A stretch of DNA of 64,000 bases from Jannaschia sp. GRR-S6-38 (GCF_029853695.1 NZ_CP122537.1:1736001-1800000); one strand, 5' to 3'; shown: positions 18,358 to 29,101, counted from the stretch's first letter. Numbers and translations: made by a program. The notes: generated by a model from the letters alone, not told the origin.

Positions 18358-19622
18358 CGACGCCCCCCGCCTCGGCCCCGTCCTGTCGAACCACGGCTGC
18401 CGCCTGAACGCCTACGAGGCCGAGGCGATGCGCGACCTGGCCACGCAGGCGGGCCTCACGGACACGATCATCGTGAACACCTGCGCCGTCACCGCCGAGG
18501 CCGTCCGCAAGGCGCGGCAGGACATCCGCAAGCGGCGGCGCGCGAACCCCGGCGCGCGCCTCGTCGTGACCGGCTGCGCCGCGCAGACCGACCCGGCGGG
18601 CTTCGCGGCGATGCCCGAGGTCGATCATGTGATCGGCAATACCGAGAAGATGCAGTCCGGCACTTGGGCGGGCCTCGCCACCGGCGGGACGGAGCCGGTG
18701 CAGGTCGACGACATCATGTCGGTCGCCGAGACGGCGGGCCACCTGATCGACGGGTTCGGCACCCGGAGCCGCGCCTATGTGCAGGTCCAGAACGGCTGCG
18801 ATCACCGCTGCACCTTCTGCATCATTCCCTACGGCCGCGGAAATTCGCGCTCCGTGCCCGCGGGCGTCGTGGTCGAGCAGATCGCCCGGCTGGTCGATCG
18901 CGGCTATGCCGAGATCGTGCTGACCGGGGTGGACCTGACCTCCTGGGGGGCGGATCTGCCGGGCAAGCCGCGGCTGGGCGATCTGGTGATGCGGATCCTG
19001 AAGCTGACGCGGGTCGAGCGGCTCCGGATCAGCTCGATCGATTCTGATCGAGGTCGACGACGCGCTGATGCGCGCCATCGCCGAGGAGGAGCGGCTGATG
19101 CCGCATCTACACCTGTCGCTGCAGCATGGCGCGGACCTGATCCTGAAGCGCATGAAGCGCCGGCATCTGCGCGGCGATGCCATCCGCTTCTGCGAGGCGG
19201 CGCGGCGCCTGCGGCCCGACATGACCTTCGGCGCCGATATCATCGCCGGCTTTCCGACCGAGACCGAGGCGCATTTCGCCGACAGCCTGCGGCTGGTGGC
19301 GGAGTGCGATCTGACCTGGCTGCACGTCTTTCCCTATTCTGCGCGGCAGGGCACGCCCGCCGCAAAGATGCCCGCCATCGACGGCCGCACGATCCGCGAG
19401 CGTGCCGCCCGGCTGCGCGCCGCGGGCGATGCCGCTGTCGCCCGGCATCTCGCCGCGCAGGTCGGGCGCCGCCACGCCGTGCTGATGGAAAGCCCGCGCA
19501 TGGGCCGCACCGCGCAATTCGCCGAGATGCGCTTCGCGACGGATCAGCCCGTCGGGCAAACGCTTGTCGCGCGGGCCGTTTCGGTCGATGGCGCACAACT
19601 TCTGGGCGAGACGATCGGCTGA
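18350..19622 (+). pseudogene. mtaB: tRNA-t6A37 methylthiotransferase MtaB, frameshifted
   Basis: Radical-SAM enzyme that methylthiolates N6-threonylcarbamoyladenosine at tRNA position 37. The N-terminal UPF0004 domain (NHGCRLNAYEAEAM, NTCAVTAEAVRKAR) and the radical-SAM CxxxCxxC (NGCDHRCTFC) lie in the frame starting at ATG 18350. After LRISSID the reading frame shifts; the C-terminal half (IEVDDALMRAIAEEERLMPH onward) continues in another frame to TGA 19622. Removing one T at about 19045 restores a protein of about 423 residues with conserved sequence on both sides. The gene is normally intact and conserved, so an assembly insertion is as likely as a real lesion. It is coupled to dapF. Confidence 0.88.
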
Positions 19623-19738
19623 AACTCACGGTTTCGTGAACGCCTCGCCGCGCCCGTGGCGTGGACCTGACCTTGCGTCAGTCCAGATGCACCCAAGTCA
19701 CGGCGCCGCCAAGGCGCGCATCCGACAGGGAGAGTATC

Positions 19739-20245
19739 ATGACCGATCAATTGAACCGCCGCCGCCTTCTGACCATGGGGGCCGGCCTTGTCGGCGTCAC
19801 CGCGCTGGGAGGCTGCGTCGCCGCCAGTGACGGCCCGGCCGACATCGTCGACACCGCCGTCGCGGCGGGCAATTTCCAGACACTCGCCGCCGCGCTGGGC
19901 GCCGCCGGGCTGGTCGAGACGCTGAAGGGGCCGGGCCCGTTCACCGTCTTCGCGCCGACCGACGAGGCCTTCGCCGCTCTGCCCGAGGGCACGGTCGAGA
20001 CCCTGCTCCTGCCCGAGAACCGCGACCAGCTGACCGCGATCCTGACCTATCACGTCGCGCCGAACTTCTACCCGGCCTCCTCGCTCGTGGGCGTGCGCGG
20101 GCGGCTTCCGACGGTGAACGGCGCGACGCTGCATGTCGACGGCACCGGCGGCGGCGTGACCGTCGAGGGCGCGAACGTGACCACGCCCGACGTCACGGCG
20201 TCGAACGGCGTGATCCACGTGATCGACACCGTCCTTCTGCCCTGA
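19739..20245 (+). CDS. Fasciclin-domain lipoprotein
   Basis: 168 residues from ATG 19739 with AGGGAGAG upstream. The N-terminus has an RRR cluster and hydrophobic stretch ([20 protein letters not shown]), suggesting Tat- or Sec-type export with a lipobox Cys. One fasciclin domain follows: [32 protein letters not shown] and the terminal [13 protein letters not shown]. Such proteins are cell-surface adhesion or stress-linked proteins of uncertain function. A GC-rich hairpin terminator follows at 20254-20278. Confidence 0.92.
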   Translation: MTDQLNRRRLLTMGAGLVGVTALGGCVAASDGPADIVDTAVAAGNFQTLAAALGAAGLVETLKGPGPFTVFAPTDEAFAALPEGTVETLLLPENRDQLTAILTYHVAPNFYPASSLVGVRGRLPTVNGATLHVDGTGGGVTVEGANVTTPDVTASNGVIHVIDTVLLP

Positions 20246-20253
20246 CCCCACGC

Positions 20254-20278
20254 GCGCGCCGGGCCGGTCCCGGCGCGC
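20254..20278. terminator. GC-rich hairpin between convergent genes
   Basis: GCGCGCCGGG pairs perfectly with CCCGGCGCGC across a 5-base loop. It sits between the fasciclin stop and the exchanger stop. There is no T tract, so it may act as a bidirectional Rho-assisted terminator. Confidence 0.5.
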
Positions 20279-20282
20279 GACC

Positions 20283-21314
20283 TCACGACCCGAAGGGCTG
20301 CACGCCGACCGCCCCGGCATAGAGCGCGATCAACAGGATTGTCTCGGCGCCGATCCCGCCCGGCCCCTGCTTCTGCCGCCGGATCAGCCCCGCCATTAGA
20401 ACCGCCGTCATCACCAGCCCCGTGGCCAGCCAGAACAGGTCCGCCGGCTGCATCGCCGCGAAGATCGAGCCCTCGCGGTAGAAGCCGTCCGACACGACGA
20501 GGAACATCGTGTCGAAGGTATTGCCGCCGATGATGCCGCCCACCGCCAGTTGCAGCGCGCCGCGCCGCACGGCGGCGACCGTCGTCACCAGCTCGGGCAG
20601 CGAGGTGACCACCGCCGTCGCCAGTGCGCCCACCAGCGAGGATGACAGCCCGAACCGTCCGACCGCCACCGAGGCCGTCGCCGAGATCACCCAGCCCGAC
20701 AGCGCCAGCATGACGGCCAGCCCGGCGAAGGCCAGCGCCGGTCCGCGCGCGTCGCGATGGGCTTCGGCCGCGTCCTCGGGCTCGTCATGGCGGGTTTCGG
20801 GCGTGTCGACCGGCGCCCACATCGGCGTCTCGCGGACCGCCCGCGACAGCCGCGCGCCGTAGAGATAGGCCGCCGCCATCAGGATGCTGACGGGATGGAC
20901 GCCCCAGATGTCCCAGGCCGGCATCGCGAAGGCCAGGACCGGCAGGGTCAGCAGGATCATCAGCAGCGCCGCCTGGAAGAGATTTGCGGGCTCTGCCGCC
21001 GCATGCTCGAGATTGGCCTTGCGGAAGCTCAGATCCGCGACGGCGAGGAACAGCGTCTGCGCCGCGATCCCGCCCAGCCCGTTCGAGACGGCGAGGCTGG
21101 CATCGCCGTTCCAGGCCGCCGTGGCCGAGACGGTGAGCCCCGAGAGCGAGGTCGCGGCCCCGAGCAGGATCCCGCCCGCCAGCGCCTCGCCCATGCCGGT
21201 GCGGTCGGCAATGATGTCGGCCAGCCGCGTCATCCGGGTCGAGACGACGAGCACGACCAGCCCCGCCGCGGCGAAGGCCCCGATCAGAAGGGGGGTGGCG
21301 AGGGCTGCGAACAT
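20283..21314 (-). CDS. Sodium/calcium exchanger family membrane protein
   Basis: 343 residues from ATG 21314, chosen because the membrane protein proper starts there ([18 protein letters not shown]); the open frame upstream has no homologous look. The two alpha-repeats of the CaCA superfamily are visible: [19 protein letters not shown] near the N-terminus and [19 protein letters not shown] with [11 protein letters not shown] near the C-terminus. About ten hydrophobic helices surround a charged central loop ([19 protein letters not shown]). It probably exchanges Ca2+ or another cation against Na+ or H+ at the inner membrane. It is divergent from the GST gene. Confidence 0.87.
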   Translation of the reverse strand: MFAALATPLLIGAFAAAGLVVLVVSTRMTRLADIIADRTGMGEALAGGILLGAATSLSGLTVSATAAWNGDASLAVSNGLGGIAAQTLFLAVADLSFRKANLEHAAAEPANLFQAALLMILLTLPVLAFAMPAWDIWGVHPVSILMAAAYLYGARLSRAVRETPMWAPVDTPETRHDEPEDAAEAHRDARGPALAFAGLAVMLALSGWVISATASVAVGRFGLSSSLVGALATAVVTSLPELVTTVAAVRRGALQLAVGGIIGGNTFDTMFLVVSDGFYREGSIFAAMQPADLFWLATGLVMTAVLMAGLIRRQKQGPGGIGAETILLIALYAGAVGVQPFGS

Positions 21315-21477
21315 TCGGCGTCCCGGCAGGTTGCGATGCGGATGGCCGGACGCCCGACCCCCGGGGACACAAGCCGCGCGCCGGGCGGTTGTTCCACGGC
21401 GAAATCGGCACCGGGGGCTGGCATCGCCCGCGCCGGCCTGCTTCTGTCGCAGCCGACCCACCCGCCGGAGACCCGTG

Positions 21478-22074
21478 ATGCAGCTTCTGAGCTCCCCCGC
21501 CTCGCCCTTTGCCCGCACCTGCCGGGTGCTGCTTCTGGAAACCGGGCAGGCGGATGTCGAGATCCGCGACGTCTCGGCCAGCCCGATGGGCGGCGAGCCG
21601 GCGCTGAACGCCGCGAACCCGTCAGGCAAGATCCCGGCGCTGCTGCGCGAGGACGGGCCCGCGATCTACGACAGCCGCGTCATCGCCCGCTTCCTCGACG
21701 ACCGGGCCGGCGCCAATCTCTATCCGCAGGGCCGGCTGTGGGAGGTGCTGAGCCTCGAGGCCAATGCCCACGCGATCATGGAAGCCGCGATCGCCATCAC
21801 CTACGAGAAGCGGCTGCGGCCCGAGGCGCTCTGGTGGCCGGACTGGTTCGACGCGCAATGGACCAAGATCACCCGCAGCCTCGACGCGATCGAGGCGCGG
21901 TCGATGCCGCTCCTCGAGGGGCCGCTGACGATGGGCCAGATCGCGGTGGGCTGCGCGCTGGGCTATCTCGACCTGCGCCATTCCGACCGCAACTGGCGCG
22001 CCGGGCGAGAGACGCTCGCGAAATGGGAGGCGCGTTTCGCGGCGCGCGAGTCGATGGTGGCCACCAAGCCGTGA
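21478..22074 (+). CDS. Glutathione S-transferase family protein
   Basis: 198 residues from ATG 21478 with GGAG 7 bases upstream. The thioredoxin-like N-terminal domain begins MQLLSSPASPFARTCRVLLLE and contains NPSGKIPALLREDGPAIYDSRVI, the glutathione-binding cis-Pro and Ser region. An all-helical C-terminal domain follows. Substrate and role (detoxification or lyase) cannot be read. Its stop overlaps the GNAT gene start (GTGA), so the two are coupled. Confidence 0.9.
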   Translation: MQLLSSPASPFARTCRVLLLETGQADVEIRDVSASPMGGEPALNAANPSGKIPALLREDGPAIYDSRVIARFLDDRAGANLYPQGRLWEVLSLEANAHAIMEAAIAITYEKRLRPEALWWPDWFDAQWTKITRSLDAIEARSMPLLEGPLTMGQIAVGCALGYLDLRHSDRNWRAGRETLAKWEARFAARESMVATKP

Positions 22075-22484
22075 GAATCGAGCGCGTTTCGGAGCTCGAC
22101 GCAGCGCTGGCCGTCCGCGCCGCGGTCTTCGTCGACGAACAGGGCGTCAGCCTCGCCGACGAGGTCGATGGCCGCGATCTCGACTGCCTGCATTGGCTGG
22201 GACGCATCGACGCGGTGCCGGTGGCCACCCTACGGGTGCTGCCGAAGGGCCACGACGCGAAGATCCAGCGGGTCGCGGTCCTGAAACCCTTTCGAATGAA
22301 GGGGTTGGGGCGGAATCTGATGGAGCGCGCCATGTCCGATCTGACCGAAATGGGCTTCCGATGCGCGATTCTGGGCGCCCAGACGACCGCGCTGGGCTTC
22401 TACGAGCGGCTGGGATTCGAACCGTATGGGCCTATCTACCGGGATGCAGGGCTGTCCCATCGGGACATGACCCGCGACCTCTGA
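22071..22484 (+). CDS. GNAT-family N-acetyltransferase
   Basis: 137 residues from GTG 22071, which shares GTGA with the end of the GST gene. The acetyl-CoA-binding motif A is QRVAVLKPFRMKGLGRNLME, followed by AILGAQTTALGFYERLGFEPYG, typical of the small ElaA/YjcF-like GNAT group (VFVDEQGVSLADEVDGRD near the N-terminus). The substrate is unknown. Confidence 0.9.
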   Translation: MRIERVSELDAALAVRAAVFVDEQGVSLADEVDGRDLDCLHWLGRIDAVPVATLRVLPKGHDAKIQRVAVLKPFRMKGLGRNLMERAMSDLTEMGFRCAILGAQTTALGFYERLGFEPYGPIYRDAGLSHRDMTRDL

Positions 22485-22575
22485 CCGCGGGACAAAGCGA
22501 AACTGCGCGGGATTGTCCGCTGGAACTTGTGCCGCCGCTTGGGCTATGACGCGCCAGACGTGGTCCGAGGGCCGC

Positions 22576-22587
22576 TGAACGCGTTCA
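22576..22587. promoter_or_regulatory. 12-base palindrome upstream of petA
   Basis: TGAACGCGTTCA is a perfect palindrome lying 45 bases before the petA start codon and 91 bases after the GNAT stop. It could be an operator or a chance GC palindrome; no matching copy was noticed elsewhere in the window. Confidence 0.25.
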
Positions 22588-22632
22588 ACGATTCCGGTCC
22601 GACGGGACCGACATGAGACGGGAGACGACTTC

Positions 22633-23196
22633 GTGTCACACGCAGACGATCAAGCGGGAACCCGCCGCGATTTCCTCTACTACGCGACCGCCGGTGCCGG
22701 CGCCGTCGTGACCGGCGCCGCCGTCTGGCCGCTCATCAACCAGATGAACCCGTCGGCCGACGTCCAGGCGCTGGCCTCGATCATGGTCGATGTCTCCGCG
22801 GTCGAGCCGGGCACGCAGATCACGGCGCTCTGGCTGGGCAAGCCGGTCTTCATCCGCCGCCGCACCGAGGCCGAGATCGAGGAGGCGCGCGCCGTCGACA
22901 TCGACAGTCTGCCCGACCCGCTGGCCGGCAACGCCAATATCGACGACGGCGCATCCGCCGCGGACGAGAATCGTACCCTGGACGAGGCTGGCGAATGGCT
23001 GGTCCAGATGGGCGTCTGCACCCATCTCGGCTGCGTGCCGCTGGGCGACGGCGCCGGAGATTTCGGCGGCTGGTTTTGCCCCTGCCACGGCTCCCACTAC
23101 GACTCGGCGGGTCGCATCCGCCGCGGCCCCGCACCGCGCAACCTGCCGGTGCCCGTGGCCACCTTTGTCGACGACACAACAATTCAACTGGGCTGA
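22633..23196 (+). CDS. petA: Ubiquinol-cytochrome c reductase iron-sulfur (Rieske) subunit
   Basis: 187 residues from GTG 22633 with GGAG 8 bases upstream. N-terminal [23 protein letters not shown] is an uncleaved Tat-type signal anchor. The [2Fe-2S] ligands lie in CTHLGC and CPCHGSHYD. It transfers electrons from ubiquinol at the Qo site to cytochrome c1 on the periplasmic side of complex III. First gene of petABC, 12 bases before petB. Confidence 0.98.
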   Translation: MSHADDQAGTRRDFLYYATAGAGAVVTGAAVWPLINQMNPSADVQALASIMVDVSAVEPGTQITALWLGKPVFIRRRTEAEIEEARAVDIDSLPDPLAGNANIDDGASAADENRTLDEAGEWLVQMGVCTHLGCVPLGDGAGDFGGWFCPCHGSHYDSAGRIRRGPAPRNLPVPVATFVDDTTIQLG

Positions 23197-23208
23197 GGAG
23201 GAACACCC

Positions 23209-24579
23209 ATGTCCGGCATTCCCCACGACGAGTACGTCCCGACGACCCAGGGCGAGAAATGGGTCGAGAAGCGGCTGCCGATCATCGGCCTGCTCTACAA
23301 CACGCTCATGATCCCCACCCCCAAGAACCTCAATTGGATGTGGATCTGGGGCATCGTCCTGACCTTCACGCTGCTGCTTCAGATCATCACCGGCATCGTT
23401 CTGGTCATGCATTACACGCCGCATGTCGATCACGCCTTCGCGTCGGTCGAGCACATCATGCGCAACGTGAACGGCGGTTGGGCCCTGCGCTACATCCATG
23501 CCAACGGCGCGTCGCTGTTCTTCATCGCGGTCTACGCGCATATCTTCCGGAACCTCTATTACGGCTCCTACAAGACCCCGCGCGAGATCACGTGGATCCT
23601 CGGCATCATCATCTACCTGCTGATGATGGGCACCGCCTTCATGGGCTACGTGCTGCCCTGGGGTCAGATGTCCTTCTGGGGCGCGACCGTGATTACCGGC
23701 CTCTTCGGCGCCATCCCCTTCGTGGGCGAGCCGCTGCAGGCCTGGCTGCTGGGCGGACCGGCCGTGGACAACGCCACGCTGACCCGCTTCTTCAGCCTGC
23801 ACTACCTGATGCCCTTCCTGATCCTGGGCCTCTCGGTCGTGAAGATCTGGTCCTTCCACTCGACCGGCAACAACAACCCCACCGGGGTCGAAGTGCGCCG
23901 CACCTCGAAGGCCGAAGCCAAGGCGGACACGCTGCCCTTCTGGCCGTATTTCGTGATCAAGGACCTCTTCGCTCTCGCGGTGATCATGCTGGTCTTCTTC
24001 GCGATCGTCGGCTTCATGCCGAACTACCTGGGTCACCCCGATAACTACATCGAGGCGAACCCGCTGGCGACGCCCGCGCATATCGTGCCCGAATGGTACT
24101 TCCTGCCGTTCTACGCGATCCTGCGCGCCTTCACGGCCGATGTCTGGATCGTCATCGCGGCGGACTGGATCACCGGCGGCATCATCGACGCCAAGTTCTT
24201 CGGCGTGCTGGCGATGTTCGGCGCGATCGCGGTCATGGCCTTCGCGCCCTGGCTCGACACCTCGTCGGTCCGGTCGGGCCGCTACCGCCCGATGTTCAAG
24301 TGGTGGTTCTGGCTGCTGGTCATCGACTTCTTCGTGCTGATGTGGCTCGGGTCGATGCCGGCCGAGGAGCCCTGGGCCACGCTGTCGCTGATCGCGTCGG
24401 TCTACTGGTTCGCCTACTTCCTGGTGATCCTGCCGCTGCTCGGCGTCATCGAGAAGCCGCTGCCGCGTCCGGCCACCATCGAGGAGGAGTTCGCGCAGCA
24501 TTACGGTTCGGGAACGGATGGCGGGCTCGGCACCGGGCAGCGTCTGCCCGGCGAGAAAGCCGCGACCCCGGCCGAATAA
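23209..24579 (+). CDS. petB: Cytochrome b of the bc1 complex
   Basis: 456 residues with AGGAGGAA upstream. It has the full-length bacterial fbcB layout: about eight membrane helices, paired haem-ligand histidines around [21 protein letters not shown] and [19 protein letters not shown], and the Qo-site [18 protein letters not shown]-terminal hydrophilic tail follows. It forms the proton-translocating core of complex III, with both quinone sites. Confidence 0.98.
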   Translation: MSGIPHDEYVPTTQGEKWVEKRLPIIGLLYNTLMIPTPKNLNWMWIWGIVLTFTLLLQIITGIVLVMHYTPHVDHAFASVEHIMRNVNGGWALRYIHANGASLFFIAVYAHIFRNLYYGSYKTPREITWILGIIIYLLMMGTAFMGYVLPWGQMSFWGATVITGLFGAIPFVGEPLQAWLLGGPAVDNATLTRFFSLHYLMPFLILGLSVVKIWSFHSTGNNNPTGVEVRRTSKAEAKADTLPFWPYFVIKDLFALAVIMLVFFAIVGFMPNYLGHPDNYIEANPLATPAHIVPEWYFLPFYAILRAFTADVWIVIAADWITGGIIDAKFFGVLAMFGAIAVMAFAPWLDTSSVRSGRYRPMFKWWFWLLVIDFFVLMWLGSMPAEEPWATLSLIASVYWFAYFLVILPLLGVIEKPLPRPATIEEEFAQHYGSGTDGGLGTGQRLPGEKAATPAE

Positions 24580-24591
24580 GGAGAAAGACAG

Positions 24592-25395
24592 ATGAACGTC
24601 TTCACCAAGGCCATCGCGGCACTTGCAGTCTCGACCTCGGCGGCGCTGGCCGCCGGGGGCGAGGGGAAGATCACGGATTACGAGTTTCCCTTCGAGGGGC
24701 CCTTCGGAACCTATGATCAGAACCAGCTGCAGCGCGGCCTGAAGGTCTACACCGAGATCTGCTCGGCCTGTCACGGGCTGAAATATGTCCCGTTCCGCAC
24801 GCTCGCGGACGAGGGCGGGCCCGGCTTCTCGGAGGATCAGGTCCGCGCCTATGCGGAGCTTTACGAGGTGTTCGACCCGCTTCTGGCCGACGGTCAGGGC
24901 GATTACCGCCCCGCGACTCCGCCGGACCTGTTCCCCGAGAACAACGCCGTCGGCGCGCCGGACCTGTCGCTGATGGCGAAGGCCCGCTCGGGCTTCCACG
25001 GCCCTTACAATCTGGGCATCAACCAGATCATCAAGGGTATGGGCGGCGCCGAGTACATCGCTTCGCTCCTGACCGGCTATACCGGCGAGGAGCAGGAGAT
25101 CGCAGGCACCGTCCTCTACGAAAACGAAGCCTATCCGGGCGGCTGGATCTCGATGGCGCCGGTTCTCTACGGCGACGACGTGATCTTCGACGATGGCTCG
25201 CCCACGGATATGGAAAGCACCGCGAAGGACGTTGCGGCCTTCCTGATGTGGACGGCGGAGCCGAAGCTCGCCGCGCGCAAGCAGATGGGGCTCGTGGCGA
25301 TCGTGATGCTCGCCGTGCTGTCGGTGCTGCTCTACCTCACCAACAAGCGCATCTGGGCGCCGGTGAAGGGCCGCAAGGACGAAAACGTGGGCTGA
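24592..25395 (+). CDS. petC: Cytochrome c1 of the bc1 complex
   Basis: 267 residues, 12 bases after petB, with AAGGAGA upstream. A cleavable signal peptide (to about Ala20) precedes the haem-binding Cys57-Ser-Ala-Cys60-His61, and the likely axial Met188 is in [10 protein letters not shown]-terminal membrane anchor (about 237-257, [17 protein letters not shown]) ends in a basic tail. It accepts electrons from the Rieske protein and passes them to soluble cytochrome c. A strong terminator follows at 25423-25449. Confidence 0.98.
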   Translation: MNVFTKAIAALAVSTSAALAAGGEGKITDYEFPFEGPFGTYDQNQLQRGLKVYTEICSACHGLKYVPFRTLADEGGPGFSEDQVRAYAELYEVFDPLLADGQGDYRPATPPDLFPENNAVGAPDLSLMAKARSGFHGPYNLGINQIIKGMGGAEYIASLLTGYTGEEQEIAGTVLYENEAYPGGWISMAPVLYGDDVIFDDGSPTDMESTAKDVAAFLMWTAEPKLAARKQMGLVAIVMLAVLSVLLYLTNKRIWAPVKGRKDENVG

Positions 25396-25422
25396 TCGTC
25401 AGACCGCGATCGGCATGAAATG

Positions 25423-25449
25423 GGCCGGCCCTTCGGGGTCGGCCTTTTT
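25423..25449 (+). terminator. Rho-independent terminator of petABC
   Basis: Stem GGCCGGCCC / GGGTCGGCC (one G-T pair) closed by a TTCG tetraloop and followed by TTTTT, 28 bases after the petC stop. Confidence 0.88.
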
Positions 25450-25501
25450 CGTTGGTCAGAGGCCCCGGCGCGGGCGCATGATCGGGGCGGGAGGACTGGC
25501 G

Positions 25502-25921
25502 ATGGACGAGGACGGTCGGGACCGGGTCATGGGGCTTCTGGCCGGCGCACTGGTCGTTGCAGGGCTGCTCGGCTGTGCCCTGGGGCTCGCGGCGGCGGCG
25601 ATGGCGCTACTGGACCCATCCGCCTCCGCACCGCTGACCGCGATCCTGCCGGGCATCGCCCTGGTCTTCCTCGGGCTTCTGTCGCTCGGCCTCGCCGCGC
25701 TGATCCGCATCGCGCAGCGCGGCGTCGGCATCCTGTCGCAGATCGCGCGCGCGGGTCGGGCGAGCGGCCCCCAGCTTGCGGCGCAGGCCACGCGGACTGA
25801 CCCGGTCGAGCGACCGGCGGAGGCCGGCGCGCCCGCAACCCGGCCCCGCCTCGCCGCCGCGCGGGGCGAGACGGCGAAGGCTCCACCGCACCCGATCTTC
25901 TCCGCCAAGCCGCCCCGCTGA
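25502..25921 (+). CDS. Small two-helix membrane protein, function unknown
   Basis: 139 residues from ATG 25502 with GGGAGG 7 bases upstream. Two hydrophobic helices (about 13-37, LLAGALVVAGLLGCALGLAA, and about 50-70, ILPGIALVFLGLLSLGLAAL) precede a cytoplasmic-looking proline/alanine/arginine-rich tail of about 60 residues. I recognise no domain. It sits between the petABC terminator and a convergent terminator, so it is a monocistronic unit. The tail composition may make it fast-evolving. Confidence 0.6.
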   Translation: MDEDGRDRVMGLLAGALVVAGLLGCALGLAAAAMALLDPSASAPLTAILPGIALVFLGLLSLGLAALIRIAQRGVGILSQIARAGRASGPQLAAQATRTDPVERPAEAGAPATRPRLAAARGETAKAPPHPIFSAKPPR

Positions 25922-25933
25922 GCGGCGACGGAA

Positions 25934-25957
25934 AAGGGCGCCCCGCGGGGCGCCCTT
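25934..25957. terminator. Bidirectional hairpin terminator
   Basis: A perfect 24-base palindrome (AAGGGCGCCCC and its complement) between the convergent membrane-protein gene and infB. It is followed by TT on either strand. Confidence 0.65.
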
Positions 25958-25979
25958 CGCTGTTCGGTAAGAGACGGGA

Positions 25980-28454
25980 TCAGGTGAGCGAGCGCTCGAC
26001 CTCCTCGCGCTCGAAGATCTCGATGACGTCGCCCTTGCGGATGTCGTCGTAATTCTCGAAGGCCATGCCGCATTCCTGGCCGGACTGGACTTCCTTCACC
26101 TCGTCCTTGAAGCGCTTCAGCGTCTTCAGCGTGCCCTCGTGGATCACGACGTTGTCGCGCAGCAGGCGCACGCCGGCCGACCGTCGGGCGATGCCCTCGG
26201 TGACCAGGCAGCCCGCGACGTTGCCGACGCCGGTGACGCGGAAGGTCTCGCGAATCTCGGCATAGCCGATGAAGTTCTCGCGGATCTCGGCCGAGAGAAG
26301 GCCCGAGGCCGCCTGCTTCACGTCGTCCACGAGGTCGTAGATCACCGAGTAGTAGCGGATCTCCACGCCTTTCTGGTTCGCCGCGGCCCGCGCGGGGGCG
26401 TTGGCGCGGACGTTGAAGCCAATGACCGGCGCGCCCGAGGCTTCGGCGAGGCCGATATCGCTCTCGGTGATGGCGCCGACGCCCGAGTGCAGCACGCGGA
26501 CGCGCACCTCGTCGTTGCCGATCTTCTCCATCGCCTGAATGATCGCCTCGGCGGAGCCCTGCACGTCGGCCTTCACCAGGATCGGCAGTTCGGCGACGTT
26601 CTGGTCTTCCTTGGCCTTGGCCAGAAGCTGGTCCAGCGTCGTGGCGGAGCCGGCCGCGGCGCGGCGGTCCTTGGCGGCCTGTTCGCGGTATTCCGCGATC
26701 TCGCGGGCCTGCGCCTCGGTCTCGACGACGTTCAGGACGTCGCCCGCCTCGGGCGTGCCGTTGAGGCCGAGTACCTCGACCGGAACCGAAGGCCCGGCCT
26801 CGTCCACCCGCTCGCCCTGGTCGTTGACCAGCGCACGGACCTTGCCCCACTGCTCGCCCACGACGAAGATGTCGCCTCGCTTGAGCGTGCCGTTCTGCAC
26901 AAGGACGGTCGCGACCGGGCCGCGGCCCACGTCGAGCTGCGCCTCGATCACCGCGCCTTGCGCGGCGCGCTTCGGGTTGGCCTTGAGCTCCAGGATCTCG
27001 GCCTGCAGCGCGATCGCTTCGAGGAGCTGGTCGAGCCCCTTGCCGGTCGCCGCCGAAACCTCGACATCCTGCACCTCGCCCGACATCCCCTCCACGACGA
27101 CCTCGTGTTGCAGAAGTTCGGTCCGGACGCGGTTCGCGTCGGCGGCGGGCAGGTCGATCTTGTTGATCGCCACGATCATCGGGACGCCGGCGGCCTTGGC
27201 GTGATTGATGGCCTCGATCGTCTGCGGCATGACCGCGTCATCGGCGGCCACGACAAGCACCACGATATCCGTCACCTGCGCGCCCCGGGCGCGCATCGAG
27301 GTGAAGGCGGCGTGGCCCGGCGTGTCGAGGAAGGTCAGCAGCGTGCCGTTGGTCTCGACCTGGTAGGCGCCGATATGCTGGGTGATGCCCCCGGCCTCGC
27401 CCGCGACGACCTTGGTCTTGCGGATCGCGTCCAGAAGCGAGGTCTTGCCGTGGTCGACATGGCCCATGATCGTGATGACCGGGGCGCGATCGACCAGATC
27501 CTCCTGCTTGTCCTCGGCGGTCTCGATGACCTGTTCGACATCGGCCTCGGAGACGCGCTGCACCTTGTGGCCGAACTCCTCGATGATGAGCTCGGCGGTG
27601 TCGGCGTCGATCACCTGGTTCTGCGTGACCATCATGCCGTTCTGCATCAGCGCCTTGACCACGGAGGCCACGCGCTCGGTCATGCGGTTCGCCAGTTCCG
27701 AGACGACGATCGTCTCGGGCAGCTGGACGGTGCGGACGACCTTTTCCTGCGGCTGGCTGGAGCCGCCGCCGCGGCGCTGACGCTCCTGCTTGCGGCGCAT
27801 CGAGGCGAGGCTGCGCTGACGGCCGCCTTCGCCACCGGCCAGCGCCTGGTTGACGGTCAGCTTGCCGCCACGGCGCTCGCCGCCCTTGGGCTTGCCGCCC
27901 TCGTCGTCGCGCTTGCGCTTGGCATCGTGGTTGACGCCCGGGCGCGCATCGGCGCCGTGCGTGCGCTGGCGCTGCGGGGCGGCGTCGGCTACGGGCTCGG
28001 CCGGGGCGGCCGGCTCGGCCGGCTTGGCCTTGCCTTCGCGGGCCTCGCGCTGGCGGCGCTCGTCCTCTTCGGCCTTCTGCTTGAGCAGCTCCTCGCGCTC
28101 GCGCTCCTCGCGTTCCTTCGCCTCGGCCTCGGCGCGGCGGCGTTCCCGCTCGACTTCACGCTGCTCTTCCTCGCGGCGGCGGCGCTCGGCATCCTCGGCC
28201 TCGCGGGCCTTGGCGGCCTGCAGGGCCTTGAGCCGGCGGTCCATCTCCGCATCGGTCGTGGTGCCCGAGGACTTGCCGCCCTGGGCGTTCACGGCCGCGG
28301 CGGATTGCGCGCCGGGCTTCGGCACGTTCACGCGCTTGCGCTTGGTTTCCACCACGACATTGTTCGTGCGGCCGCGGGCGAAGCTCTGCTTCACCGTCCC
28401 GCTGCGGGCGCCGCCCGAAAGGCCGAGGGGTTTCTTGCCGTCTTGATCGCTCAT
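25980..28454 (-). CDS. infB: Translation initiation factor IF-2
   Basis: 824 residues. GTPase that brings initiator tRNA to the 30S subunit and promotes subunit joining. The basic N-terminal block (residues 1-50) and a long charged E/R-rich helical linker (about 70-145) precede the IF2_N domain (about 245-300). The G domain starts at residue 331 with GHVDHGKTS and continues DTPGHAAF and NKIDLP; domains II to IV follow. Its ATG overlaps the ylxR stop (ATGA). Last gene of the rimP operon. Confidence 0.98.
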   Translation of the reverse strand: MSDQDGKKPLGLSGGARSGTVKQSFARGRTNNVVVETKRKRVNVPKPGAQSAAAVNAQGGKSSGTTTDAEMDRRLKALQAAKAREAEDAERRRREEEQREVERERRRAEAEAKEREEREREELLKQKAEEDERRQREAREGKAKPAEPAAPAEPVADAAPQRQRTHGADARPGVNHDAKRKRDDEGGKPKGGERRGGKLTVNQALAGGEGGRQRSLASMRRKQERQRRGGGSSQPQEKVVRTVQLPETIVVSELANRMTERVASVVKALMQNGMMVTQNQVIDADTAELIIEEFGHKVQRVSEADVEQVIETAEDKQEDLVDRAPVITIMGHVDHGKTSLLDAIRKTKVVAGEAGGITQHIGAYQVETNGTLLTFLDTPGHAAFTSMRARGAQVTDIVVLVVAADDAVMPQTIEAINHAKAAGVPMIVAINKIDLPAADANRVRTELLQHEVVVEGMSGEVQDVEVSAATGKGLDQLLEAIALQAEILELKANPKRAAQGAVIEAQLDVGRGPVATVLVQNGTLKRGDIFVVGEQWGKVRALVNDQGERVDEAGPSVPVEVLGLNGTPEAGDVLNVVETEAQAREIAEYREQAAKDRRAAAGSATTLDQLLAKAKEDQNVAELPILVKADVQGSAEAIIQAMEKIGNDEVRVRVLHSGVGAITESDIGLAEASGAPVIGFNVRANAPARAAANQKGVEIRYYSVIYDLVDDVKQAASGLLSAEIRENFIGYAEIRETFRVTGVGNVAGCLVTEGIARRSAGVRLLRDNVVIHEGTLKTLKRFKDEVKEVQSGQECGMAFENYDDIRKGDVIEIFEREEVERSLT

Positions 28455-29083
28455 GCGTTCCCGATATCCTTCTCGCCGACGACGGTTTCGTCGGCACTGT
28501 GTCTGATGCCTTTAAGCCTTGCGGCTTCCTCTACAATACGCCGCGCCAAGGTTCCAGCGGCCACGCTGGCGTGGATCGTGCGGTCGCGCCCGAAGGCCAG
28601 TCCCAGCTCGTCGGCGGTCAGGAAGCCGATCCACTTTCCGCCTTCCGGCGTAGACAGCTTGCCCTTGCCGCGCTGCGACCCGTCCGACGCCTGCAGCAGC
28701 ACCCGCGCCTCGCCGCGGTCCAGCATGGTGCGGACCTTCTCGTAGCCCGAGACCGCTTGCCCGGCTTTCCGGGCCATCGCGATCGCGTCCTGGAGCCGGC
28801 GCAGCAACCCGGCCTCGACGGTGGCGACCAGATCCTCCGGCACGCTCACCTGCTTCTTGGCCCCTTTGGAGAACATGCGCTTCGCGACGGCCTTTTCCAA
28901 GGCCCCCCGTTCGGCAGTCACGTAGATACCCCGCCCCGGCAGCTTGCCGGCGAGGTCGGGGAAGACCGTGTCGTCGGGTCCGACGACGAAGCGGACCAGG
29001 CCCGCCTTGGGCCCGGTCTCGCCGGTCACGATGCAGCGGCGTTCAGGCTCGCCGAGTTGTTTGTCTCTGCCGCCGCGCGTCAG
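28451..29083 (-). CDS. ylxR: YlxR-family RNA-binding protein (DUF448)
   Basis: The conserved family start ERRCIVTGE lies upstream of the first GTG (29029). The only in-frame candidate covering it between the nusA stop (29102) and that motif is CTG 29083, giving [18 protein letters not shown] therefore place the start at CTG 29083 (210 residues), with GTG 29029 as the conservative choice (192 residues). Other signatures are [12 protein letters not shown] and [22 protein letters not shown]-terminal L7Ae-like extension ([15 protein letters not shown] onward) is usual in alphaproteobacteria. Homologues bind RNA, and some influence RNase P or transcription. It lies between nusA and infB, overlapping the infB start by ATGA. 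Confidence 0.85.
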   Translation of the reverse strand: MTRGGRDKQLGEPERRCIVTGETGPKAGLVRFVVGPDDTVFPDLAGKLPGRGIYVTAERGALEKAVAKRMFSKGAKKQVSVPEDLVATVEAGLLRRLQDAIAMARKAGQAVSGYEKVRTMLDRGEARVLLQASDGSQRGKGKLSTPEGGKWIGFLTADELGLAFGRDRTIHASVAAGTLARRIVEEAARLKGIRHSADETVVGEKDIGNA

Positions 29084-29101
29084 GGGAACGATCCGGGGCG
29101 A

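Noticed and set aside
22636..24999. 787-residue minus-strand open frame antisense to petABC
   Set aside because: Shadow of the three pet genes; composition is biased and no motif is present.
26139..28745. 868-residue plus-strand open frame antisense to infB
   Set aside because: Its translation is low-complexity H/R/D/L sequence typical of the antisense frame of a high-GC gene; infB is unmistakable on the other strand.
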